IMG/VR virus record: IMGVR_UViG_3300035698_002586
Location: 1 to 34,096 of that record
Source: a virus
Direction: 5' to 3' (one strand)
Length of the DNA: 34,096 nucleotides
The notes below the pieces were generated by a model, which did not search any database, was not told the origin of the DNA, and saw only the letters and a program-made list of their open reading frames with translations. The position numbers and the translations under genes are program-made. Numbering within the stretch: position 1 is the stretch's first letter; each line of letters opens with the position of its first letter. Shown one piece after another: positions 23,758 to 30,745 of this stretch.

Positions 23758-23765
23758 GGGTTCGA

Positions 23766-24713
23766 TCAGAGCTCGAGCTGGACGCCCATCTCGGTCGCCA
23801 CGTCGCCGAGCATTCGGCGGGTGATCTTGCGACTGCTCTCGTACAAGGCGACTGCGCGGTCGATCGGCTCGCCGCAGGGCGCCAGGAAATTGTTGTCGCG
23901 GGACTTGACCATCAACCGTCCGAGGCCGTCGTTGATCTGTTGCTCGGACAGACCACCGGCTGCCGGCTCGCCGCCCGCGAAAGACTTGCGGAGCGGCTGG
24001 GCGCTGCTCGTGCGAGCCTTGCGCAAGTTCGGCTTCTTTTCGACGATGCCCAGGCGCTCGGCGAGGGCCGTATTCTGCACGCTGAGCGACTTGATCATGT
24101 CGCCCTGCTCGGTGATCACGCCGCCGATGCCGCGGAAGCTCTTGGCCAACGCGCGGTTGAACATTTGCTGGTCGCCCATGCTCTTTGCGAGCGATTCACG
24201 CATTGAGTCGAGCGACTCGGCAACGAGCTGCGAATGTCGCTCGATGAACGGGGCAACCTCGTAGTCCTGCGCGAGTTGGTCGTCGGCCAAGAAAACGTTG
24301 GTGAAGCTCTTGGCGATCTGGTCGTCGTCGGCCTCCGGCGCTTCGGGCGCGCCCAGCAATTCGAAAAGCTCGGCTCGCTCGCTCTTGCTGATCGTGCCCA
24401 AGGCGACCTTCTCGCCCAACTCGGCGCGACGATCTGGCTCACCGCCGATGCCCTCGGACACGGCCTCGAGCGTGTCCATCGCTTTCATGAGATCGTCGCG
24501 AGAGAGGTTGAGAGACTTGTCGGTGTCGTCCGTGTCGTCCGTGTCGTCGTCCGTGTCGTCCGTGTCGTCGTCGTCGGACTTGGTCATGGGCTTGCCGGGG
24601 GCCTTGGGCGTGAGGCCCCCCTCGGCGCCAATCTGGCTCTCGGGAAGCGCGCCCTTGCCGAACTTCTCTTCGGCCGCTGCGCTGGCGGCTTCGTCCGCAC
24701 TCAAAGTCTTCAT
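23766..24713 (-). CDS. Scaffold-like head assembly protein
   Basis: 315 residues, highly charged and largely helical. The N-terminal 70 residues are disordered with an Asp/Thr repeat (residues 47-65). Helices follow (RDDLMKAMDTLEAVSEG, HSQLVAESLDSMRESLAKSM, MIKSLSVQNTALAERLGIVE). The C-terminal 45 residues are compact (PIDRAVALYESSRKITRRML). Its location between protease and capsid genes and its acidic, coiled-coil nature fit an internal scaffold that is degraded or ejected after assembly. No sequence match to a named scaffold family is claimed. It overlaps the protease stop by 4 bases (ATGA), with AAGGAG ahead of the start. Confidence 0.65.
   Translation of the reverse strand: MKTLSADEAASAAAEEKFGKGALPESQIGAEGGLTPKAPGKPMTKSDDDDTDDTDDDTDDTDDTDKSLNLSRDDLMKAMDTLEAVSEGIGGEPDRRAELGEKVALGTISKSERAELFELLGAPEAPEADDDQIAKSFTNVFLADDQLAQDYEVAPFIERHSQLVAESLDSMRESLAKSMGDQQMFNRALAKSFRGIGGVITEQGDMIKSLSVQNTALAERLGIVEKKPNLRKARTSSAQPLRKSFAGGEPAAGGLSEQQINDGLGRLMVKSRDNNFLAPCGEPIDRAVALYESSRKITRRMLGDVATEMGVQLEL
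24519..24575 (-). repeat. Asp-Asp-Thr microsatellite in the scaffold gene
   Basis: A 9-base unit, GTGTCGTCC on the plus strand, is repeated with GTC expansions and encodes Asp-Asp-Thr runs. Such tracts can change length by slippage without changing frame. Confidence 0.75.
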
Positions 24714-25498
24714 CTCGAACTCCTTGTTCTTTTTGCGAACATCAAGATCGCGTTTGCGGCCCGCTCACTCAGGCCAGGGTGGCGCCTTTGGATCAAGGCC
24801 AGACCCTCGGCCTTGGATAGCTTCTTTCGCTTTTTCTTTTTCTTTTTCGCCCGTCCAGCGGTGTCGGTGGGGGAGCGCTCCAGGGACTCGGTTCGCAAGG
24901 CAAACCCGTCGCCTGGTGTTGCCACTGCGGGCACCGAGATGGCCGAGCCAGCCTCGAGCGACTTGGCGCTGCTCTCGAGCGCCATCATGGACTTCGCCAC
25001 GATCTCGAGACCAGTGACGGTGTTTACCGGGCAGTTGGTGATAGCGACGTTCGAGACGTGCGCTGCGGCGATGGTTTTCCCATCGGCGCCGGTGCGCTCT
25101 TGGACCTTGCCCTCGATCGAGAAACCGAGGCGCCGGTTGGTCTTCTGGAGCGACTGGGCGAGGCGCCAGATCTCGTCGGACTTGTCGTATCCGGGGATCA
25201 GGTAGCCTTCCATGTAGGTCGCGGCCTTGCCGTTGTGGCGCCGATTCTCGACCTTGCTCGGGTAGCCGACTACGCCGGTCGTCTCGCGAGAATGGTTGTC
25301 GTTGAGCCAGCCGTTGCGCAGGAAGTCGGAGAAGTCCAGGCCGCGCTGTAGAACTACCTCGCCCTGCTTGTCCTTGTGCTCGGTCGAGATGATCCCGCCG
25401 ATACGACGCTCTTTGCCAGCCTCGGCGCCAGCCTTCTCCCAAACTTCGATGGGGAAGTCGATCTGGAAGGGGATTTCGCGAAGAGAGGCGGTCGACAC
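24710..25498 (-). CDS. Prohead (capsid maturation) protease
   Basis: 262 residues from GTG at 25498 with GGAGGAATCC before it. The catalytic part covers about 1-170. GGIISTEHKDKQGEVVLQRG opens the fold. H69 lies in GWLNDNHS, S127 in RRLGFSIEG and H147 in AAAHVSN, consistent with the Ser-His-His triad of herpesvirus assemblin/phage prohead proteases; CPVNTVTGLEI follows. The linker contains GDGFALRTESLE (196-207), repeated in the capsid N-terminus, so self-cleavage there is likely. The tail is very basic (AKKKKKKRKKLSK, 217-229), possibly to bind scaffold or DNA during assembly. It cleaves scaffold, itself and the capsid delta-domain in related phages. Confidence 0.85.
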   Translation of the reverse strand: MSTASLREIPFQIDFPIEVWEKAGAEAGKERRIGGIISTEHKDKQGEVVLQRGLDFSDFLRNGWLNDNHSRETTGVVGYPSKVENRRHNGKAATYMEGYLIPGYDKSDEIWRLAQSLQKTNRRLGFSIEGKVQERTGADGKTIAAAHVSNVAITNCPVNTVTGLEIVAKSMMALESSAKSLEAGSAISVPAVATPGDGFALRTESLERSPTDTAGRAKKKKKKRKKLSKAEGLALIQRRHPGLSERAANAILMFAKRTRSSR

Positions 25499-25562
25499 GG
25501 ATTCCTCCGGTGCCCCGCCTCTCTTTTAGGCCACTTGGGGTAGGTGCTGATCTGTCCTGACG

Positions 25563-25802
25563 TTACGAGCAAGGGACCTTTTGGTCAAGCGCCTTGCGGA
25601 TCACGAGCCGCGGGGGTTGGTCCTCGAGGGCCTTGAGCAACTTGTCGCCAATCGTGAGATCGAGGGGCACGTCTGCGCCGCAATGGCGGCAGACCACCTC
25701 GATTCTGCTCTTGGTGATCGCCAACATTCGCGTGCGGATCTTGAGCTTTCCATCGCCGGCGGCGTAGACGATCAGGGTGTTGCACTTGGGGCAGCGACTC
25801 AC
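25563..25802 (-). CDS. Small zinc-ribbon protein (Com-like)
   Basis: 79 residues from GTG at 25802, preferred over a longer start at 25883 that would overlap the upstream gene by 71 bases. GGTGG lies 4 bases before GTG, just after the upstream stop. The pairs are C-P-K-C (residues 4-7) and C-R-H-C-G (about 38-42), separated by an about 30-residue beta-rich stretch, a zinc ribbon. The layout resembles Com-type proteins of Mu-like phages, where Com controls translation of mom. No mom-like gene is seen in this window, so a regulatory role is only a possibility. The rest (IGDKLLKALEDQPPRLVI) is a short helix. Confidence 0.65.
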   Translation of the reverse strand: MSRCPKCNTLIVYAAGDGKLKIRTRMLAITKSRIEVVCRHCGADVPLDLTIGDKLLKALEDQPPRLVIRKALDQKVPCS

Positions 25803-25812
25803 TCGTCCACCT

Positions 25813-28365
25813 TTAGCGGTGCTTTCGGCGCTCGGCGCGCTGGTCTTGGAAGTCTGAAATCCAGGCCATGTTTCGCTCGGCATCCCGGTCTTTCCGACCG
25901 TGCTGCGTCAGATCGAGGATCGGCCGCGGCGCCCCATGGTACCGCGTATCCGCGTTGCGACCGATGGCATCCTTCTTTTCCTTGTTCTCCTTGTCACGCT
26001 TCTTTCGGCCCTTGCGCTTCCGTTTCTTCGCGCTGGCCGGATGGTCGTCTTGGAGCTGCGGCGCGGTCACGTTCTCGCCGGGCGTGCGAGCTGGGCCACC
26101 CCAGTTACCCATCGTTCCCACCGGTGGACGGTTGGGCGCGCGTCCGGAGATCGCCAGGCCGTCGATGCCGTACTCGCCAGCGGCCTTGGAGATGATCAGC
26201 CTTGGTCCGTAGGGGGATATACGGGCGGCGTATCGTCGAGGATCAGTGGTTGGCTTGTCGGCCGATCCCTCTCGTACTTCCGGCCCGTGGTGGAAGATTC
26301 GTGCTCCGGACGGGGCGAGGAATCGGTTGTATTGCTCGAGGTAGGATTCATTCAAGATCTCGATCCAGCGGTCGAAAGAAAACGCTGGCGATGTAGGATC
26401 GCCGGGAGTGCCGCCGGCGGCCCTGATTTCGGAGTCGATCGTATCGCAAGCAGCGTAGTGGGCGCGACTCCCGACGTGGTTGAGCGCTCGAGCAACCGTT
26501 CGGATGTTTGGGATATCCTCGAACGGCACATCCCATGTGGGTCCGGGGCGCTTGAGTGACCAGTGGCCACCGTTGGGCAACACGGCGCGAATTTCGGCAA
26601 TGTCGCAGTTGATCGCCAATGCGAGGTCGTCTGGACTGAACGGCGATCCGCTCGGGTGGTTGTGAGTAAAGACCGCCCCGCCGTCCCTCTTGATCTTGCT
26701 GGCAAGTTCGGCAGTCACGGGCACCGTGTGCTTTTTCCCCTTCACGCGATGGATCAGCCGTCCAGCCATGAACACCGCAGCGTGCTCGACCTTGAGACCG
26801 CGGATCGCATCCTCGGCGGCCTCAAGTGCCATGCCAGGCTTCAACGCAGTGCCGCGGTAGCCGTCGCTGAGCGTCTGCGGCTCCCAGTGGATGGTGTGCT
26901 GTGGATCGGCCCATTTTCCGCCCCGCGGGCCAATGAAGGGGCCGCCCCTCGAGACCTTCAGCCTTGGCTGCGGCTTGGCCTTGGCCGGCGCGGAGAAGTC
27001 GAATCCGATCTGCTCGGCCTTCTCGATCTTGGCCCCGTCCCGATACTCTCCGGCCTTCACGCGATCGACAAACTCAGCAGAGATGATGGCGGTCATGCCG
27101 CCAAACCCCTTCTCGTGGTCGAAGTGGTCGAGGTAGGCTCGCTTGGCTTCGGCCCTCGAGGGGAACCCGAGCATCACCTTGTCTTCGTCGTAGCTCTTGA
27201 ACTCGGGCGCCGCGAGCTGATGCACGACGTAGACGAACTTGGCCGCGTCGTCGGGGCCGACGTAGCAATCAACGTGCTCGCCGTCTGCGGCCTCCGTTCT
27301 CCGGATGTAGCCGTAGGGCCACTTCATCGTAGTGGTTCCCTCGCGCTTGGCCGCCACGTCGTACCAGTGCCGCGTGCTGCCCTTCCGATTCTCGATCGAG
27401 AGCTCTAGGCCGTTCCAGTTTCTGCGGCCGTGCAGCTTGCGAGACTTCGCCACGATCTGCTCGGCCTCGGGCTCCTCGAGCTCAACCTGAACGGGCGTTC
27501 GCGCAATGGCGTCGTCGGCCTCATCTTCGATCGGAACCAGATCCCAGCCCTCATCGAAGGTCATGCCGGCGGGCACGCGAACCAGTCTACATCGGCACCA
27601 AGGATGGACTGCGCCCAATACAGGTCGCCAGTCGGCGCGCTTGAGACCCACGTTTGAAACGCCGTTGCCCTCCCACCATGACGCCGGCATCACGATAGGT
27701 AGTCCATCAGGGCCGAGGTAGAGGCGCTTGCAGTCGTCGCACGCGCTTGGCTCGGGGACCTTCGCCATCATGACTTCGCGGCCGTGGCGCTCCATCGTTG
27801 CGACGAGTTTCCCGTGTTCGTGCGCGAACTGGCTCTCGGTCGAGGCGATCCGTCCCCAGTCGCGCGCCCAGTCCTCCGACATCTGCCGCAACCGGGTGGT
27901 CAGCCGACCGACGCCAGCACGGCTCGCGATGGCGCGGCCGGCCGCGGTCTCGATCCCCTCACGAAACTCCGCGGCCAGCTCGTCGCTGAGCTTGATCACT
28001 CGTTCGCCCACCTCGCCGGAGTACCGCGTACCGAGACCGACGCAGAACTGCCCCGCTCGCTCGACGGCCTGGTCATAGGCGAGCAACTCGCGCTCGGTCA
28101 GCTCGACGGGGTTATGCGCCAGGTGCGTCTTGAGCTGCGGATAGGTCATCTGCGCGGCGACGGGCAGCTCGGCCATGATCCGGCCAAACTCGAACGAATC
28201 CATGACCAGGTTTTCCAGCTCCTCGAGCTGGATGTAGCCCTCGTCGACCAGCCGGGCGAGCTCCTCCGGCGCGACTTCCATGCCTGCCGTACCGATGGCC
28301 ACCGCGGCCGAGGCGTCTCGGACGATCTTGCGAAGCTCATCGATCTGCTTGGCGGTCAGGAACAT
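25813..28365 (-). CDS. Mu-F-like minor head protein fused to InPase-like and JAB/RadC-like domains
   Basis: 850 residues. Residues about 1-135 are helical. Residues about 140-270 match the phage Mu gpF/SPP1 gp7 minor head domain: a helical part (IASTESQFAHEHGKL), C209-x2-C212 (ACDDCKRLY) and HPWCRCRL (254-261). Residues about 318-440 show the phage InPase-like domain: GLELSIENRKGSTR, MKWPYGYIRRTEAADGEHVD, CYVGPDD, DEDKVMLGFPSRAEAKRAYL. A linker with GGPFIGPRGGKWADPQHTIHW follows. Residues about 509-600 are JAB/MPN-like: THNHPSGSPFSPDD (567-580) carries His568, His570, Ser577 and Asp580, with Glu527 a possible acidic partner. The end is Lys/Arg-rich (780-798). Polyvalent fusions of MuF with enzymes are known; the substrate here is unknown. 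Confidence 0.8.
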   Translation of the reverse strand: MFLTAKQIDELRKIVRDASAAVAIGTAGMEVAPEELARLVDEGYIQLEELENLVMDSFEFGRIMAELPVAAQMTYPQLKTHLAHNPVELTERELLAYDQAVERAGQFCVGLGTRYSGEVGERVIKLSDELAAEFREGIETAAGRAIASRAGVGRLTTRLRQMSEDWARDWGRIASTESQFAHEHGKLVATMERHGREVMMAKVPEPSACDDCKRLYLGPDGLPIVMPASWWEGNGVSNVGLKRADWRPVLGAVHPWCRCRLVRVPAGMTFDEGWDLVPIEDEADDAIARTPVQVELEEPEAEQIVAKSRKLHGRRNWNGLELSIENRKGSTRHWYDVAAKREGTTTMKWPYGYIRRTEAADGEHVDCYVGPDDAAKFVYVVHQLAAPEFKSYDEDKVMLGFPSRAEAKRAYLDHFDHEKGFGGMTAIISAEFVDRVKAGEYRDGAKIEKAEQIGFDFSAPAKAKPQPRLKVSRGGPFIGPRGGKWADPQHTIHWEPQTLSDGYRGTALKPGMALEAAEDAIRGLKVEHAAVFMAGRLIHRVKGKKHTVPVTAELASKIKRDGGAVFTHNHPSGSPFSPDDLALAINCDIAEIRAVLPNGGHWSLKRPGPTWDVPFEDIPNIRTVARALNHVGSRAHYAACDTIDSEIRAAGGTPGDPTSPAFSFDRWIEILNESYLEQYNRFLAPSGARIFHHGPEVREGSADKPTTDPRRYAARISPYGPRLIISKAAGEYGIDGLAISGRAPNRPPVGTMGNWGGPARTPGENVTAPQLQDDHPASAKKRKRKGRKKRDKENKEKKDAIGRNADTRYHGAPRPILDLTQHGRKDRDAERNMAWISDFQDQRAERRKHR

Positions 28366-28599
28366 TCAGCCACCTTCGATCACGCGCTCGAGCTTCGCGA
28401 CCATTCGACGGCGAACGGCCTCGACCACCACCCTTGACCGGTCTATGGAGCCCTGGAGCGCTTCGAGGTCCATCTTGCGCGGCTCCCGATCTGATGCCTT
28501 GGCGGACGCCTTGCGCAAGCGTACACGGCTTGCGATCTCCGCAAGCTGCGCGCGACTGAGCGGCTCCTCGCCGGGCCGTAGCTCGATCGTTACTCGCAT
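28366..28599 (-). CDS. Short helical protein of unknown function
   Basis: 77 residues, MRVTIELRPGEEPLSRAQLA to AKLERVIEGG, rich in Arg, Lys and Glu, almost certainly helical. Its stop (TGA) is immediately followed by the ATG of the Mu-F-like gene. Its start overlaps the stop of the upstream gene (TGATG). The position between portal and minor head genes suggests a small head-assembly factor, but I recognise no family. Confidence 0.55.
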   Translation of the reverse strand: MRVTIELRPGEEPLSRAQLAEIASRVRLRKASAKASDREPRKMDLEALQGSIDRSRVVVEAVRRRMVAKLERVIEGG

Positions 28600-28994
28600 C
28601 AGACGCCGGCGACGAGATAGGTGATGTTCGCCTTGGTTGTCAGGGATACGTTGCTCACCGACAGCGCCGTGAACTCGCCTTCCCAGAACAACTTGGCGTT
28701 GTAGCCGGTCGTCGGCGACAGCTTGAACTCCTCGGTTCCGCCGTTGATCTTGATCAGAAGCTCTTGGTCGGTCTCGATGTAGAGAAGCGCAGCCGTCGTA
28801 ACGCCCCCCAGCTCGAGTGCCTCATCGACCGTCGACTCGTCGATCACGCGGGTGTCCGCCTTGCCAACCTCGAGGTCTTCTCGGATCGTCTGGATGATCG
28901 AGTCGCCAGCGCGCTGGAATCCGATCTTCTTTTCGGCGTCGTCGAGCGAAGCCAGGATACTAATGGAGTGCTTGACGCGAAACTTGCTCGCCAT
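28599..28994 (-). CDS. Beta-rich virion protein of unknown function
   Basis: 131 residues with strong alternating strands: ASKFRVKHSISILASLDDAE, TTAALLYIETDQELLIKING, KLFWEGEFTALSVSNVSLTT, and the final NITYLVAGV. The ribosome-binding site GAGGACTGATC precedes the ATG. The pattern fits a small sandwich-type virion protein, possibly a capsid or portal-associated decoration. It sits next to the portal, which is unusual for a decoration protein. Confidence 0.5.
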   Translation of the reverse strand: MASKFRVKHSISILASLDDAEKKIGFQRAGDSIIQTIREDLEVGKADTRVIDESTVDEALELGGVTTAALLYIETDQELLIKINGGTEEFKLSPTTGYNAKLFWEGEFTALSVSNVSLTTKANITYLVAGV

Positions 28995-28996
28995 GA

Positions 28997-30730
28997 TCAG
29001 TCCTCGATTTCGATGCTGTAGGTGATCGTGCCGTTGCGCCTGGTCTCGGTCACGAGGCCCTTGCGGAGCGACTTCTCTGCGGCGTCGTCTTTGTCTCGCG
29101 CCGTCTCGGGCAACTGGTCGAACTGGCTCATCAAGTCATCCCAGCCGCCTTTTTCCGGTGCGGCTTCCTGCTCTGGAGCTTGCTCGGGTTCCTGGTCGGG
29201 TGGTGGCATCTCTCCACCCTGGTCGCCGTACTGGTCGAATCCACCGCCCTCGGCTTGCTGCGCTTCCATATCCTTCGCCTGCGAGAATTGCAGCCACGTC
29301 GGGTCGAGGATCACCTCGCCCTTGCCATCTCTCATCGGAGCCATATCGTCTTCGGCGCGGATCTCGTCGACCGTCTTCAGATACGAAACCTGTTTTTTCT
29401 GGAGGTCGGCGATCTGGTCGCTTGAGCGCGGGTCCATCCCCGTGAACACGATCTCGAAATCCTCGTCGAGACGCCAGATCAAGTAGTGGTTCATCCAGTC
29501 GGATAGGCGCCGCAAGATCGGGCGAAGGCCCTTGTCCTTGCTCGACTTGATCCGCGACTCGGCGGGCGCCTGGAACATCTGCTGCGACTGCCCCTGGTTG
29601 CCGTAATCGATGCCGATCTCGCTCGGGTCGAATAGGCATGTCCCGCAGGTCAGCTTGATCAGGAAGTCATTCCACGCGCTGTACTCCATGTCCCGATTCG
29701 TGGAGTGCAGGTTGATGTATTGCAGTTCCTCGGCGTTGGTGATCGGCGTGCGCCAGGCGTTCGCTACGCCGGTCACGAGCTGGTACCAGTAGCGCCGAAA
29801 GGCGTCGAGCTGCTTGACAGGCATGCTGCCGCGGAAGTTCAAGATGCCCTTGGTGGTACTGCCCTGGCTGAAAAATCTCTTGTTGTACTCGAAGCTCCAC
29901 AGAAGCGCGGTGACTACGTTGAGCAGCATTTCTAGCTCGGAGTACCCATAGCCGTTCAAGCGGATCCCGGTGCGCGGGTTTCGGATGCCAAAACAGAGCT
30001 CGTGCGCGGCAAACTCGGCGATCACAACCTCGTCGTAGATCTGGACAAATCTGGCGCGCTCGGGATCGTCGTCGAGGTCGGCGTGCAAAGGAACGTCGGC
30101 GATCCGGATCGTGGCGGCGTCGATGGCGTAGAAGTCGGAGGGCTCGCCCTTGGCGTTGTCAACCACCTCGAACGTCGCTTGGTCGTAGATCAGGCTGTCG
30201 CGGATCAACTTGGTGAAAAACACTTCCAAGCTGTCTTTGCCGAACATGCGCGTCGAGCCGGTGTAGAGCATCCATTGCTCTAGCTCGTTGGCGCGTTTCT
30301 TCGACGCCTTTGTCGCGTTGGCTTCCTGTTCGCGCAGTTTCACCTGGAACCCAGGCTCGCGATCCTGCTGCTGCGGGATGGCGAAGTTGGCGACTTGCTG
30401 GATCCTGGTCTGTACGATCGCGTTGAAGACCGGGACGCGCCGCGCCATCTCGTCGAGAGTCTGATAGGTGATACCGCTCGGCCGGTCCTTGTAGCCGAGC
30501 TGGTCGATCACGCTGAACGGGTCGGTGAGTAGCGCCTTGGCGGCCTCGTCAGCCGGCTCGGGCAAACCAGGCGGGAGGTTTTGCTGCCCGTCTGCATTCA
30601 CGGGAAGACCAGCCGCGCCAGTCTCCCGTTTCGCCTTTTCAAAGCTCTGGGCGGCCATCTCGCCGACCATCGAAAGAGCCCCGCCAAGCGCGTCAGACGC
30701 ACGGCCGATCAATCTGTCACGCCACGCCAT
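28997..30730 (-). CDS. Portal protein
   Basis: 577 residues. It forms the ring for DNA entry at a capsid vertex. The N-terminal anchor (MAWRDRLIGRASDALGG) and strand-rich wing (ITYQTLDEMARRVPVFNAIV) are typical. Then come the clip/stem segments: LIYDQATFEVVDNAKGEPSD, YAIDAATIRIADVP, ELCFGIRNPRTGIRLNGYGY, SELEMLLNVVTALLWSFEYN, KGILNFRGSMPVKQLDAFRR. NLHSTNRDMEYSAWNDFLI and CGTCLFDPSEIGI follow. These match the portal stem/crown pattern of long portal proteins. Residues about 500-545 form a Pro/Gln/Glu-rich, disordered stretch, before an unusual short C-terminal beta end (RRNGTITYSIEIED). It starts 15 bases after the HD-domain gene, with GAGG in GAGGCCCACC ATG. Confidence 0.85.
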   Translation of the reverse strand: MAWRDRLIGRASDALGGALSMVGEMAAQSFEKAKRETGAAGLPVNADGQQNLPPGLPEPADEAAKALLTDPFSVIDQLGYKDRPSGITYQTLDEMARRVPVFNAIVQTRIQQVANFAIPQQQDREPGFQVKLREQEANATKASKKRANELEQWMLYTGSTRMFGKDSLEVFFTKLIRDSLIYDQATFEVVDNAKGEPSDFYAIDAATIRIADVPLHADLDDDPERARFVQIYDEVVIAEFAAHELCFGIRNPRTGIRLNGYGYSELEMLLNVVTALLWSFEYNKRFFSQGSTTKGILNFRGSMPVKQLDAFRRYWYQLVTGVANAWRTPITNAEELQYINLHSTNRDMEYSAWNDFLIKLTCGTCLFDPSEIGIDYGNQGQSQQMFQAPAESRIKSSKDKGLRPILRRLSDWMNHYLIWRLDEDFEIVFTGMDPRSSDQIADLQKKQVSYLKTVDEIRAEDDMAPMRDGKGEVILDPTWLQFSQAKDMEAQQAEGGGFDQYGDQGGEMPPPDQEPEQAPEQEAAPEKGGWDDLMSQFDQLPETARDKDDAAEKSLRKGLVTETRRNGTITYSIEIED

Positions 30731-30745
30731 GGTGGGCCTCGCTGG

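Noticed and set aside
25803-25883. Longer start (25883) for the zinc-ribbon gene
   Set aside because: It would overlap the upstream gene by 71 bases, whereas GTG at 25802 has GGTGG 4 bases ahead and begins just after that gene's stop.
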